Below are positions 14,826 through 24,694 of a stretch of 64,000 bases of DNA, piece after piece. The stretch covers positions 1-64,000 of the forward strand of contig URGJ01000001.1 of NCBI GenBank assembly GCA_900547445.1, in the 5' to 3' direction. Under the pieces are notes generated by a model that did not search any database, was not told where the DNA came from, and saw nothing but the letters and a program-made list of their open reading frames with translations. This DNA comes from an uncultured Oscillospiraceae bacterium (GTDB taxonomy: Bacteria > Bacillota > Clostridia > Oscillospirales > Acutalibacteraceae). The position numbers and the translations under genes are program-made. Within the stretch, counting starts at the first letter, position 1, and each line of letters begins with the position of its first letter.

Positions 14826-16278
14826 AAAAGCTTAAAATACCGTCCTTTCTTTTTGCCAGCTCATTAAAGCGGCTGATATATTCATACGGATATTTAAAGT
14901 TAAATATTCTTTCAATATACGGTCCGTTAGGCTCTCTCAGCTTTGTTACCGCCGACGCGCCGCAGGCTAAAACCGTGTGGGTTTCATCCATAGTGAAAAC
15001 ATTGTAAAGGCACTCCTTGCCTCTTTTAGCATAGCCGACATTTTCAAGGTTTCCCACAGTCTTGCTCTGCCTATACATATAATACGGAAAAATTCCGTTT
15101 TCCGTGAGGGTTTCGCGGGCGAAATTGACCATTTTTGCCGCCTCGGCGCCCATTTTCGCCTCTGGGAAAAGTCCGTTTACATTAAGAGACGAGGAACGCT
15201 TCATAGAAAGCGAATGAACCGTCACGCTTTCGGGATTAAGAGCCAAAACGCGTTTCACGGTCGCTTTAAAGCTGTGGAAGGTATCGGAGGGAAGTCCCGC
15301 TATCAAATCGGTGTTTATATTGTCAAAGCCGTGTTCCCTTGCAAGTATAAACGCCTTTTCGGTATCCTCGGCGGTGTGCCGTCTGCCTATTCCCTTTAAT
15401 ACCTCGTTATTCATAGTCTGGGGATTAATGCTTATTCTGGTCGCCCCGAGATTCTTTATAACATCAAGCTTTTGGGCAGTCACTGTGTCGGGTCTGCCCG
15501 CCTCAACAGTGTATTCCCGCAAATTGGAAAGGTCAAAGAAGTCTTTAACCGCCGTCATTATTTCGCAAAGCTGCTCGGCGGTAAGGGCGGTGGGAGTACC
15601 GCCCCCTATATAGACCGTTTCCAGCCTTAAATTAAGCTTTCCCGCAATTTCGGCGGTAAGCCTTAATTCCTCCTTTAAAAGCCTTATATAATCCGGGATA
15701 AGGTTCTTTGCCTGCTCAACCGAGTGCGAGACAAAGGAGCAGTAGGCGCACCTTGTCGGGCAAAAGGGTATTGAAATATAAAGGCTGTATGAATCGGGCG
15801 CGGAGAGGGCGGTAATCCTCCCCTCACTCTCAACAGTCTCACGGCAAAGGGAAATTTTGTTTTCGCTTACCATAAGCCCGTTTTTAAACCATTCCTCAGC
15901 GGCGTAGGCTCCGCCTGCACTGCAAAGTCGAGAAAAAAGCTTCGCGGGACGGACTCCCGTTAGTATTCCCCATTCCGGGACATAAGAAGAAGCACTTACA
16001 AAGCAGTTATAAAGCGAAACCGCCAAAAGCCGCTCACATTCCTTATCATAATCGGCTCTTTCATTGGAAACTGTTTCGGAAAAAGAAAATCTCTTATTAT
16101 CTATTAAAAGCTCAGCCGAAAGCAGGGTTTTAGTACCGTTACGGCAAATAGAGGTGACGCAAACCCGATCCCCCTCCGACTTTTCCTCAGAAAACTCGAT
16201 TTTTTCAAAAGGAAGAAAAATTCTTATAAGCTTTTCAAGCTCATATTTGTATGAATGATTTATAAGACACAGCTTCAT
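14797..16278 (-). CDS. hemZ: Coproporphyrinogen dehydrogenase-like radical SAM protein HemZ
   Basis: A 493-residue radical SAM enzyme with the cluster motif C173-x3-C177-x2-C180 (CPTRCAYC) and the SAM-binding GGGTP at 225-229. The long N-terminal region before the cluster distinguishes HemZ from HemN. It is annotated as an oxygen-independent coproporphyrinogen III oxidase, though many Clostridia carrying it lack complete haem synthesis. I start at MKLCL; the longer frame has no ribosome site. It ends the recJ-relA-dtd-MBL-hemZ group conserved in Clostridia. Confidence 0.9.
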   Translation of the reverse strand: MKLCLINHSYKYELEKLIRIFLPFEKIEFSEEKSEGDRVCVTSICRNGTKTLLSAELLIDNKRFSFSETVSNERADYDKECERLLAVSLYNCFVSASSYVPEWGILTGVRPAKLFSRLCSAGGAYAAEEWFKNGLMVSENKISLCRETVESEGRITALSAPDSYSLYISIPFCPTRCAYCSFVSHSVEQAKNLIPDYIRLLKEELRLTAEIAGKLNLRLETVYIGGGTPTALTAEQLCEIMTAVKDFFDLSNLREYTVEAGRPDTVTAQKLDVIKNLGATRISINPQTMNNEVLKGIGRRHTAEDTEKAFILAREHGFDNINTDLIAGLPSDTFHSFKATVKRVLALNPESVTVHSLSMKRSSSLNVNGLFPEAKMGAEAAKMVNFARETLTENGIFPYYMYRQSKTVGNLENVGYAKRGKECLYNVFTMDETHTVLACGASAVTKLREPNGPYIERIFNFKYPYEYISRFNELAKRKDGILSFYEKYPANNK

Positions 16279-16282
16279 TTCG

Positions 16283-16894
16283 TCAACCCGCAAACATATT
16301 GTATTCCTTTTCCCGCGCAATGGTTGTGGAATACCCGTGACCGGGGTATACCTTAGTATCGGCGGGCAGGGTCATAAGCCTTTTTACCGAACGTTTAAGC
16401 GCCTTAATGTCGCCGCCGGGAAAATCGGTACGCCCTACCGAGTTTTCAAAAAGCGTGTCGCCCGAAAAAAGACAGTTGCCTGTAAGATAGCAAACTCCTC
16501 CTACAGTATGTCCGGGTGTTCCTATTACCTTAAATTCTATATCCCCTACCTTAATTGTATCTCCGTTTTTAAAGATCAAATCCGGCTTAAAGGGGACTAT
16601 ATTCGCATGAAACATATCCGACAGATTAATATCGGTATCGGCAAGTCCGTCCGCGTCAAGCTCGCCTATTCCTATCTTAACACCTGTTTTTTCGCGCAGA
16701 GTCTCCGCCCCGCCGATATGGTCAAAATGGGCGTGGGTAAGTAGAATTAACCGTTCCTTATCGGAATTATCTTTTAAAAATTCAAGTGTTTCGGGTCTGT
16801 CAAAGCCCGGGTCTATCACCACCGCCGCCATTTCAGTTGAAATTAGATAGCAGTTGGTTTTAATAAGTCCTAAATGTAATGTCTTAATTCTCAT
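16283..16894 (-). CDS. MBL-fold metallohydrolase (glyoxalase II-like, YqgX type)
   Basis: A 203-residue metallo-beta-lactamase-fold protein with the metal motif HAHFDH (54-59), GTPGHT and a C-terminal YPGHG. Glyoxalase II-like enzymes hydrolyse thioesters; the physiological substrate is unclear. The ATG at 16894 has a GGAG site inside the dtd gene, whose 3' end it overlaps by 11 bases. Four bases separate it from hemZ. Confidence 0.9.
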   Translation of the reverse strand: MRIKTLHLGLIKTNCYLISTEMAAVVIDPGFDRPETLEFLKDNSDKERLILLTHAHFDHIGGAETLREKTGVKIGIGELDADGLADTDINLSDMFHANIVPFKPDLIFKNGDTIKVGDIEFKVIGTPGHTVGGVCYLTGNCLFSGDTLFENSVGRTDFPGGDIKALKRSVKRLMTLPADTKVYPGHGYSTTIAREKEYNMFAG

Positions 16895-17348
16895 TTTTTC
16901 TCCATACATCGGTATCGAAAAGTATAGTTACAGGTCCGTCATTTATAAGCTCAACCTTCATATCTGCGCCGAAAATCCCTTTTTCTACCCTCTTTACGCC
17001 GAGCTCTTTTAGCTTTTCACAGTAAAAATCATAAAGCTTTTCGGCGCTTTGCGGCTCTAACGCGCCTATAAAGGAGGGGCGGTTGCCCTTTTTAACGTCG
17101 GCGCAGAGGGTGAACTGGGAAACCGCTAATATCTTGCCGTCAATGTCGAGGACAGACTTATTCATTTTATCATTCTCATCGCAAAAAACACGCAGATTAA
17201 CCGTCTTTTTTGCGAGCAGTTCGGCTTCCCCCTCGGTGTCGCCCTTAGCGGCTCCGAAAAGAATCATATAGCCCTTATTACAGGAGCCAACGGTTTTTCC
17301 GTTCACCCTCACACAAGCGCTTTCCACCCGCTGTATTACAGCCTTCAT
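16884..17348 (-). CDS. dtd: D-aminoacyl-tRNA deacylase
   Basis: A 154-residue DTD. The catalytic Ser-Gln-x-Thr motif SQFTL lies at 77-81 and the cross-subunit Gly-Pro motif in NDGPVT at 136-141. The homodimer removes D-amino acids and glycine from tRNA. The start overlaps the relA stop (TAATG), indicating translational coupling in the recJ-relA operon. Confidence 0.96.
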   Translation of the reverse strand: MKAVIQRVESACVRVNGKTVGSCNKGYMILFGAAKGDTEGEAELLAKKTVNLRVFCDENDKMNKSVLDIDGKILAVSQFTLCADVKKGNRPSFIGALEPQSAEKLYDFYCEKLKELGVKRVEKGIFGADMKVELINDGPVTILFDTDVWRKNEN

Positions 17349-19537
17349 TACTGATTTATCCTTTCAATACTGAACACGCCCTTAAGCTTTTCAAGGCGCG
17401 AAATAATACTTTTTAAATGCTCCACGCTCTCAACCGAGATTGTAAGCACAACAAGGCAGTTGCCGCTCTTGGTCTGTCTTGCGGTTACGCTGTGTGCGGT
17501 AACACGCATATTGTAAACGGCGTTCATAACATCAAGCAAAAGTCCGTCGCGGTCGATTGCCGCGATTTGCAGGGTCGATATAAAGGAATCGGACTGCGTG
17601 CCGTCCCAATGTGCGGGAATCCAGCGTTCAGGCTCGGCAGAATCAGCAATATTAACCGGTACATTCGGACAGTCGCGCTTGTGAATCGAAACGCCGTGAC
17701 CCCTTGTGATAAAGCCGATTATATCGTCCCCGGGCAAGGGAGTACAGCATTTTGAAAGCTTGATAAGGCAGTTATCTATGCCGTCGACAATAACGCCGTC
17801 CGAGGATTTTGCCGATTTCCTTTCCGGTATAGGGGCAATTTCCGCAGGTGTTGCCGTGTTCCGCTTGTTATATTCCTCTTTTATGCGGGGCATTATTTTA
17901 GAAAGCAGTACCCCTCCGTAGCCGATAGCGGCATAAAACTCGTCCGCATTTGCAAATCGCTGTCTTTTAGCTATCTCATCGACAAACTCAGCGTATTCGT
18001 CATCAGACATATCTATTCCTAAGCGACGGAATTCCTTTTCGATTTCAAGCTTGCCCGCAGCAATATTTTCGGTACGCTTTTCCTTCTTAAACCAGGAGCG
18101 GATTTTTGACTTTGCCTGAGAAGTAACGGCAATATTAAGCCAGTCGCGGCTGGGTCCGTGACCCGCCTGATTGGTGGTTAAAATTTCTATAACCTCGCCT
18201 GTTTTAACCTCGTGGTTAATAGGTACAATCTTACCGTCCACCTTTGCGCCGACCATTCTGGTTCCGACAGCCGAGTGAATAGCAAAGGCGAAGTCCACAA
18301 CCGTTGCTCCCACAGGCAGGTTTATAACATCGCCCTTCGGAGTAACCGCGAAAACGTCCTCCTGCGACAAATCGACCTTTATACTCCTTACAAGGTCGGA
18401 AACGTCGGTTGACGCCGCCTGAGAATCGAGAATCTCTCTGATCCAGGCGAGTCTGTCCTCCATTTTTCGGTTGTTTTCGGTTATGCCCTCTTTGTATTTC
18501 CAATGTGCCGCGATTCCGAATTCGGCGGTGTGGTGCATTTCAAAGGTGCGTATCTGTATCTCAAAGGGTATTCCCGCGCGGCTTATGACCGTGGTGTGGA
18601 GCGACTGGTACATATTTGGCTTAGGGGTTGAAATATAGTCCTTGAATCTGTTCGGAATAGGTCTGAACATATCGTGCATAATACCGAGAATGTTGTAGCA
18701 GTTCGCCACCGTGTCGGTTATAATCCTGATAGCGTAAATATCGTAAATTTCATCAAAGTCCTTGCCCTGAACATACATTTTGCGGTATATTCCGTGAATG
18801 GACTTAATTCTGCCCTGAAACGCCATTTCTACGCCGGGCATGGCTTCTTTAAGCCGTTCCTCAATCCTGCTCTTAATCTCCTCTAAAATCTGCTCGCGGT
18901 GCTGTTTGCGAAGCGACAGTAGGTTTTCGATTTCCTTATAAGCCACAGGGTCAAGGTGCTTAATAGCGAGATCCTCGAGTTCCTCTTTAACGGGGCGTAT
19001 ACCCAAGCGGTGGGCAATCGGCGCGTATATTTCCAGCGTTTCAAGGGATTTATCCCTCTGCTTCTGCTCGGGCATAGCGTCGATAGTGCGCATATTGTGC
19101 AGTCTGTCCGCAAGCTTTATTATGATAACCCGTATATCCTGACCCATCGCAATAAGCATTTTTCTAAGGCTTTCCGCCTGCTGCTGCTCTTTGGTGGAAA
19201 AATTAAGCCGCCCTATCTTTGTGACGCCGTCAACAAGGAGCGCCACATCGTCCCCGAAACCGCGCTTTATGTCTTCAAGTGTGGCGTCGGTGTCTTCGAC
19301 AACATCGTGGAGGAGAGCCGCGGCTATCGATTCGCTATCCATTCCGAGGGTGACAATAATCAGTGCCACATTAAATGGGTGGATATAATAATCCTCGTTT
19401 GTACAGCGCTTCTGCCCTTCGTGCTTTTGCACACAGTACTCAAAGGCTTTTTTAACCAAATCATAGTTATAATTGCCCCCGAAATCCTGCATTTGTTTGT
19501 ATAATTTTTGATAATCTCTCTCCTGTTCGGGCGTCAT
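17348..19537 (-). CDS. relA: Bifunctional (p)ppGpp synthetase/hydrolase
   Basis: A 729-residue long Rel. The HD hydrolase domain covers about 30-190 (H53, HD at 77-78, KLADRLHNMRT), the synthetase domain about 230-360 (RFKDYISTPKPNMYQSLH, EFGIAAHWKYKEG), then TGS (about 395-455), a helical/zinc-finger region with CC around CCTPLPGDDI, and an ACT domain at the C-terminus. Intact HD residues mean it can hydrolyse as well as make the alarmone. It overlaps recJ by four bases (ATGA). Confidence 0.97.
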   Translation of the reverse strand: MTPEQERDYQKLYKQMQDFGGNYNYDLVKKAFEYCVQKHEGQKRCTNEDYYIHPFNVALIIVTLGMDSESIAAALLHDVVEDTDATLEDIKRGFGDDVALLVDGVTKIGRLNFSTKEQQQAESLRKMLIAMGQDIRVIIIKLADRLHNMRTIDAMPEQKQRDKSLETLEIYAPIAHRLGIRPVKEELEDLAIKHLDPVAYKEIENLLSLRKQHREQILEEIKSRIEERLKEAMPGVEMAFQGRIKSIHGIYRKMYVQGKDFDEIYDIYAIRIITDTVANCYNILGIMHDMFRPIPNRFKDYISTPKPNMYQSLHTTVISRAGIPFEIQIRTFEMHHTAEFGIAAHWKYKEGITENNRKMEDRLAWIREILDSQAASTDVSDLVRSIKVDLSQEDVFAVTPKGDVINLPVGATVVDFAFAIHSAVGTRMVGAKVDGKIVPINHEVKTGEVIEILTTNQAGHGPSRDWLNIAVTSQAKSKIRSWFKKEKRTENIAAGKLEIEKEFRRLGIDMSDDEYAEFVDEIAKRQRFANADEFYAAIGYGGVLLSKIMPRIKEEYNKRNTATPAEIAPIPERKSAKSSDGVIVDGIDNCLIKLSKCCTPLPGDDIIGFITRGHGVSIHKRDCPNVPVNIADSAEPERWIPAHWDGTQSDSFISTLQIAAIDRDGLLLDVMNAVYNMRVTAHSVTARQTKSGNCLVVLTISVESVEHLKSIISRLEKLKGVFSIERINQ

Positions 19538-21552
19538 AGCGTTCCCCTCCTTTCCAGTAAGCCTTTATAAACCGCCGAGTTTGTAAGCTCGGTTTTGGTA
19601 TGTACTCCCGCCGTTCTGTAAACACCTAAACCGTCCTTAATTATAAGCCCTAATTCTGTTAGTGTCATAAGCGATATTACGGTTTTAGCATATCCCACCG
19701 TATTCAAATGAAGATATTTTATTCTGTCCTCCGATACAGGACCTGCGGCTATAAATTTATATATTACGCCCATTTCGGCTCTGGTGGGCAGCAGTAAATC
19801 AACATCAAAATCCCTGCCCGACATATAATTATTAAAGCTGTCGATTTCCTTAAACAGCTGCTCGTCGTCCGTACCGCTCATTCTTAGCGCCTTTATCTGC
19901 ACCGAAAGGCTTAGTTCGCCGTTATAAAGGTTGGTATCAACCGTCACGGCGGTATCCAAAAGGTCTCCGACCTCAAAGCAAAAGCGTTCGGGCGTCATTC
20001 CGAAAAGCAGAGCCTGAAATGAATTTTCACCTTTCGAGAATAAAAGGCGCAGATGCTTGCCGCCGCCAATAGGCGTAATGCGGGTAAGCCTCACGCCGTA
20101 GACACCGAAAAGCGGGGTTGGGTTGCCGTGACCAAAAGGCTCTAAATCTTTTAAAGCCTCTGCCAAATCAAGGCTTAGAGCCGATGGGTTAAGCCGACAG
20201 TCAAGCTTTAGCACAGGGGGCACATAATCGAGACGCGCTGCGTATTCGTTAATTTTCTGCCTGAAAAGCCCTATATTTTCGGACTTTAGCCCCACTCCCG
20301 CGGCAAGCTCATGACCGCCGAACTTTAAAAGCAAATCGGACGCGTATTTTATCGCGCTATAGAGCGAAAAGCCATCTATACTCCTGCCTGAGCCGCTCGC
20401 AACCTCGCCGTTTCTTGAAATCACGACCGAGGGACAGCCGTACCGCTCGGTTATTCTTGAAGCGACAATTCCGACCACGCCGTTGTGCCAGTTCTCTCCG
20501 TCCACCACAATTACGCGGTCGTATTTGTAGCCCTTTTCCTCTATTATATCCACAGCCTGCGCGAAAATTTCCTTTTCTATTCTCTGGCGTTCGGCGTTTG
20601 CGTCATCAATTTCCCCCGCTATTCCGAGGGCTTTAAGCATATTATCGCAAAGGAGCAATTCAACCGCTCTTTTCGCGTTCCCCATTCTGCCCGCGGCGTT
20701 AATTCGCGGCGCTATTCCGAAAGCAATTTTCCCCGCGTTTAAGGAATCTTCGGATATTCCCGCCACGCTTAAAACAGCCGAAAGCCCTGTTGCGGGCGCG
20801 GTTTTAAGCTTTTCTACCCCGTATTTTACAATCGCGCGGTTTTCGGCGGTCAGCGGCATAACGTCGGAGGTCACTGCAACGCTTAACAGGTCGGCGAAAT
20901 AAGGCAACAGCTCCTCCGGCTCCTTGTCCTCCATAACGCATATCAGTTTAAATGCAACCTCAGCGCCGCATATCTCCTTAAATTCAGAGGGGCAGTCGGC
21001 TCTGTGCGGGTCAACGACCGCGTCCGCCTCGGGCAGAGTGTCTGCGGGCAGATGGTGGTCGGTCACTACTACCGACATACCAAGCTCCTTTGCAAGCTTT
21101 ATTTCATTATGGCAGGCAATGCCGTTATCCACCGTGATTAAAAGACTAATACCTTCGTTCTTGAGCTTTTTTACGGCAGAAATATTCATACCGTAGCCCT
21201 CTTGGAAGCGGTCGGGTATATAGTAAACACAGTCCGCTCCCCTGCCCGAAAGATAGCTGAACATAAGGGCGGTGGCGGTTACGCCGTCGCAGTCATAGTC
21301 GCCGAAAACAGCGATTTTGCCGCCGATTTCAATTTCGGCGTTTATTATTTCCGCCGCCTTTTCGATATCACAAATGGCGCGCGGGTCTTCAAAATACGGC
21401 TCGTCTGATAAAAATTCTTCGAGCGCGGCAGGGTCGGTATATCCCCTTGCCGAGGCAATAAGCGCAATTATCGGGTCAACGTCGCACTCGTCTGCAAGCT
21501 CCTTTGCAAGAGCCTTGTCAAAATCCGAAATCTGCCATTTTTTCATACCCAT
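19534..21552 (-). CDS. recJ: Single-stranded-DNA-specific exonuclease RecJ
   Basis: A 672-residue RecJ. DHH-family metal ligands are in FGDYDCDG (about 84-89), TVDNG and TDHH (about 165-167), and the DHHA1 domain has GGHELAAG. A C-terminal extension of about 130 residues follows the OB domain. RecJ degrades single-stranded DNA 5' to 3' in repair. The start is ambiguous between this ATG (GGCGG eight bases upstream) and a GTG three codons earlier. Confidence 0.95.
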   Translation of the reverse strand: MGMKKWQISDFDKALAKELADECDVDPIIALIASARGYTDPAALEEFLSDEPYFEDPRAICDIEKAAEIINAEIEIGGKIAVFGDYDCDGVTATALMFSYLSGRGADCVYYIPDRFQEGYGMNISAVKKLKNEGISLLITVDNGIACHNEIKLAKELGMSVVVTDHHLPADTLPEADAVVDPHRADCPSEFKEICGAEVAFKLICVMEDKEPEELLPYFADLLSVAVTSDVMPLTAENRAIVKYGVEKLKTAPATGLSAVLSVAGISEDSLNAGKIAFGIAPRINAAGRMGNAKRAVELLLCDNMLKALGIAGEIDDANAERQRIEKEIFAQAVDIIEEKGYKYDRVIVVDGENWHNGVVGIVASRITERYGCPSVVISRNGEVASGSGRSIDGFSLYSAIKYASDLLLKFGGHELAAGVGLKSENIGLFRQKINEYAARLDYVPPVLKLDCRLNPSALSLDLAEALKDLEPFGHGNPTPLFGVYGVRLTRITPIGGGKHLRLLFSKGENSFQALLFGMTPERFCFEVGDLLDTAVTVDTNLYNGELSLSVQIKALRMSGTDDEQLFKEIDSFNNYMSGRDFDVDLLLPTRAEMGVIYKFIAAGPVSEDRIKYLHLNTVGYAKTVISLMTLTELGLIIKDGLGVYRTAGVHTKTELTNSAVYKGLLERRGTL

Positions 21553-21722
21553 ACGCTTCACCGCCTGTAAATTGCTATATATTATTTATTTTACCACTAT
21601 TCATAGCTCTTTTCAATATTTTTCTTTATGTTTTGAAGTGACAGAAATATTAAACGGCAGGAGCAAGCCCCTGCCTTACGATGCAAATTCGGTTTTTCAG
21701 TCTAATGTCTAACATCTAAAAA

Positions 21723-21745
21723 TGACCGCGCTTGATGCGCGGTCA
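21723..21745 (-). terminator. Terminator of the MsmX-type ATPase gene
   Basis: TGACCGCGC / GCGCGGTCA nine-base stem with a five-base loop, followed on the minus strand by TTTTT. Confidence 0.85.
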
Positions 21746-21753
21746 TAAAATTA

Positions 21754-22896
21754 TCAGTTGCAGATTGTGATTTCGGTGTCCTTGTCAAAGAGGTGAATCT
21801 TTGCGGTTTCAAAGGCAATTTTTATCTTATCACCAGGACGAGCGGTATTGGTCGGACTAACGCGTGCGTTAATTGCCTGACCCTCACAGTTCATATAGAG
21901 GTAGGTTTCAGCACCCATAAGCTCGGTAACCTCAACGTCCGCCTCAACAATTCCGTCCTTGTGCTGCTCAATAAGATCCTCTTCGTTGTGTACATTTTCG
22001 GGACGGATACCCATTATAATTTCCTTGCCCGCATAAGCCTCAAGGCAGTTATCCTTGTTCTTGGAGGCGGGAAGTTTAATTTTATACTTAACGCCGGCAC
22101 GGGTCTTGGTGTCCTCAGAGCCGAACTCTACCAAATAATCCTCGCCCTCTTTAAGAAGCTTAGCCTCAATGAAGTTCATCTGCGGAGAGCCGATAAATCC
22201 GGCAACGAAGAGATTGCAGGGATAGAGGTAAAGGTTATTCGGAGTATCAACCTGCTGAATAAGACCGCTCTTCATAACAACGATACGTGTACCCATTGTC
22301 ATAGCCTCGGTCTGGTCGTGGGTAACGTAAATAAATGTTGTGCCGAGACGCTGATGAAGCTTAGAAATCTCGGTACGCATCTGTGCACGGAGCTTAGCGT
22401 CCAAGTTGGAAAGCGGCTCGTCAAGTAAGAATACCTTAGGCTCACGAACGATAGCACGACCGAGCGCCACACGCTGACGCTGACCGCCCGACAAAGCCTT
22501 CGGCTTACGCTCGAGCAGGTGGGAAATATCAAGAATACGCGCGGCCTCCTCAACACGGCGCTTGATCTCATCCTTCGGAGTTTTACGGAGTTTAAGACCG
22601 AATGCCATATTGTCGAAAACCGTCATATGCGGATAAAGCGCATAGTTCTGGAAAACCATCGCAATATCACGGTCCTTAGGAGCGACATCATTTACAAGCT
22701 TGTCACCGATGTAAATTTCGCCGTCGGAAATCTCTTCAAGACCGGCAACCATTCTAAGGGTTGTTGACTTACCGCAACCCGAGGGACCGACAAGAATTAT
22801 GAATTCCTTATCCTTGATTTCAAGATTAAAATCCGAAACAGCGGTAACGCCGCCCGGATATCTTTTGTAAACGTTACGCAAAGACAAACTTGCCAT
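21754..22896 (-). CDS. ABC transporter ATP-binding protein of the MsmX/UgpC (MalK) type
   Basis: A 380-residue ATPase of carbohydrate importers. Walker A GPSGCGKS (37-44), Q-loop QNYALYPH, signature LSGGQ (135-139), Walker B LLDEP (157-161) and a C-terminal MOP/TOBE regulatory domain (about 240-380). In Firmicutes one such ATPase, MsmX, energises many separate sugar ABC systems. It stands alone with its own terminator, which supports that shared role (inference). An AGGAGG site precedes the ATG. Confidence 0.93.
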   Translation of the reverse strand: MASLSLRNVYKRYPGGVTAVSDFNLEIKDKEFIILVGPSGCGKSTTLRMVAGLEEISDGEIYIGDKLVNDVAPKDRDIAMVFQNYALYPHMTVFDNMAFGLKLRKTPKDEIKRRVEEAARILDISHLLERKPKALSGGQRQRVALGRAIVREPKVFLLDEPLSNLDAKLRAQMRTEISKLHQRLGTTFIYVTHDQTEAMTMGTRIVVMKSGLIQQVDTPNNLYLYPCNLFVAGFIGSPQMNFIEAKLLKEGEDYLVEFGSEDTKTRAGVKYKIKLPASKNKDNCLEAYAGKEIIMGIRPENVHNEEDLIEQHKDGIVEADVEVTELMGAETYLYMNCEGQAINARVSPTNTARPGDKIKIAFETAKIHLFDKDTEITICN

Positions 22897-23019
22897 AAAT
22901 TGAGCCTCCTGAAATTAATAGCGTTTATTTAATGTTATTATAACAAATTACAATTTAAATTGCTATGCAAAATATATCCAATGTTAAAAGTAATATTTTG
23001 TTTATTATGCGTTATCGGG

Positions 23020-23736
23020 TCAATCCGAGTTGGAAAATACAGGAATAAGGTCGTTTTTCGTCACTTCCAAACATTCTCCCCTCGGTAAAAATTCGGGAAG
23101 ATGATAACCCCCTATTGCAGTCCTCTCAAGCGCGCTTACACCGAGCGACGCTACTCCGAACATACGCTTTATCTGGTGGTATCTTCCCTCGCAGATTTTA
23201 ATTTTCGCCGTCCGGTTATCAAGCCTTTTAAGATACGCCCTGCGGCAAACAGTACCGTCCGCAAGGGTTATTTCTTTTGAAAAAATATCAAGCGTTTTCT
23301 CGGTAATATCGCCGTCAAGCTCGGCAATATAGGTCTTAAAAATATTCTTCTGCGGCGACAGCACCCTATGAGCAAAATCGCCGTCGTCGGTGATTATGAG
23401 CAGACCTGTGGTGTCTTGGTCAAGTCTGCCGACGGGGAAAAGTCCCTTTCTCTGCAAATTTTCAGGAACGAGGTCAACGACCGTCTTTCTCGTCTTATCC
23501 GATGAGGCGGAAAGCACACCCGCAGGTTTATTCATAACAATGTATATGAATTTCTTATAAATAACAGCCTGTCCGTTATAGAAAACCGTTTCTTTTTCAG
23601 GGTCAAGCGGAAATTCGGGATTTTTCACCGTTTCGCCGTTTACCCGTGCCAGTCCCCTGCGGATTCCCGAGCGGGCGTCTTTCCTTGAGACATTAAGCTG
23701 CGAAGCAATAATTTTATCAAGTCTTGTATCAGACAT
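23020..23736 (-). CDS. Pseudouridine synthase, RsuA/RluB family
   Basis: A 238-residue enzyme with an N-terminal S4 domain (1-60) and a catalytic domain with the nucleophile Asp in GRLD (D106) and MNKPAGVL. It isomerises a uridine in rRNA; RsuA (16S U516) versus RluB/RluE (23S) cannot be told apart here. The ribosome site AAAGGAAA overlaps the stop of the upstream DUF4830-like gene, so the pair is cotranscribed. Confidence 0.92.
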   Translation of the reverse strand: MSDTRLDKIIASQLNVSRKDARSGIRRGLARVNGETVKNPEFPLDPEKETVFYNGQAVIYKKFIYIVMNKPAGVLSASSDKTRKTVVDLVPENLQRKGLFPVGRLDQDTTGLLIITDDGDFAHRVLSPQKNIFKTYIAELDGDITEKTLDIFSKEITLADGTVCRRAYLKRLDNRTAKIKICEGRYHQIKRMFGVASLGVSALERTAIGGYHLPEFLPRGECLEVTKNDLIPVFSNSD

Positions 23737-23740
23737 CGCA

Positions 23741-24175
23741 TTACTTTCCTTTCGGCAGCAGAGACTTCATTTCTCCGTCGATTCTGACCGACGATATATC
23801 GCCGCCTATTATAATATTGTCGGACACTATTAAATTTATCACCGTATCCTCGCTGTCAGACAAACGATAGGTATAAACACAGGCATTGTCGCCTTTATGA
23901 CGTGTCAAGTCAAAACCCGCCGTTTGCTGAAGACGGTTGTATTTGGAATAAACGTCCGAAAAGCTTTCGGGAATAACTATTTCCTTTACCGAAACAGCCG
24001 TTTCGTCTGCGGTATAGCCGAGCCCCGATATATACTCGATTCTCAGCGCATTTGTCGAGCCGTCAATTCCATCCGCTTTAATCGTAAAAAGCTGACCGAT
24101 AATTATCAGCGCGATTATAAGTAAAGCCAAAATAACGCAAAGTGTTTTCTTTGATAGAGTAATAAAAAATCTCAT
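23741..24175 (-). CDS. Membrane-anchored DUF4830-like protein
   Basis: A 144-residue protein with one N-terminal transmembrane or signal-anchor segment (about 12-33) and an exported domain. YNRLQQTAGFDLTRHKG followed by YTYRLSD resembles DUF4830 proteins of Clostridia; function unknown. The ATG at 24175 has GGGAG upstream, the earlier in-frame ATG overlaps that site. Confidence 0.7.
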   Translation of the reverse strand: MRFFITLSKKTLCVILALLIIALIIIGQLFTIKADGIDGSTNALRIEYISGLGYTADETAVSVKEIVIPESFSDVYSKYNRLQQTAGFDLTRHKGDNACVYTYRLSDSEDTVINLIVSDNIIIGGDISSVRIDGEMKSLLPKGK

Positions 24176-24226
24176 CGTTTTCTCCCTCATATTATTTCAG
24201 TAAATATTATGAGGAATAAATTAAAT

Positions 24227-24694
24227 TTATTCTATAAGGCAGACTGCGTGAGCGGATATTCCGCTCAGATTCCCGGTAAAACCGAGACCCTCCTCGGTGG
24301 TTGCTTTAACATTCACACACTCTGCGGACACTCCGCAGTCAAGGGCAATATTATCACGCATTTCAGCTATAAAGGGTGAAAGCTTCGGCTTTTGGGCTAT
24401 AACGGTGGCGTCAACATTAACAACCTTATATCCTTTTTCTCTAAGTAATTCCGCGGTTTTTCTGAGCAATATTCTGCTGTCAATATTTAGGAACGCCTCG
24501 TCGCTGTCGGGAAAATGCTTTCCTATATCTCCGAGAGCCGCCGCGCCAAGGAGCGAGTCGCAAACTGCGTGCAAAAGAACATCCGCGTCAGAATGACCTA
24601 AAAGCCCCAATTCAAAAGGTATTTTTACACCTCCGAGTATTAGGGGTCTTCCCTTAATAAGCTTGTGAACATCGTAGCCGTGGCCTATTCTCAT
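24227..24694 (-). CDS. ispF: 2-C-methyl-D-erythritol 2,4-cyclodiphosphate synthase
   Basis: A 155-residue IspF of the MEP isoprenoid pathway. Zinc ligands sit in GHGYDVH at the N-terminus and GHSDADVLLHAVCDSLLG; GKHFPD and ATTEEGLGFTG complete the active site. It makes the cyclodiphosphate and releases CMP. It overlaps ispD by four bases, the usual arrangement. Confidence 0.97.
   Translation of the reverse strand: MRIGHGYDVHKLIKGRPLILGGVKIPFELGLLGHSDADVLLHAVCDSLLGAAALGDIGKHFPDSDEAFLNIDSRILLRKTAELLREKGYKVVNVDATVIAQKPKLSPFIAEMRDNIALDCGVSAECVNVKATTEEGLGFTGNLSGISAHAVCLIE

Noticed and set aside
18231..18503. Minus-strand open frame of 90 codons inside relA
   Set aside because: Low-complexity Gly/Arg peptide in another frame of the Rel synthetase gene.
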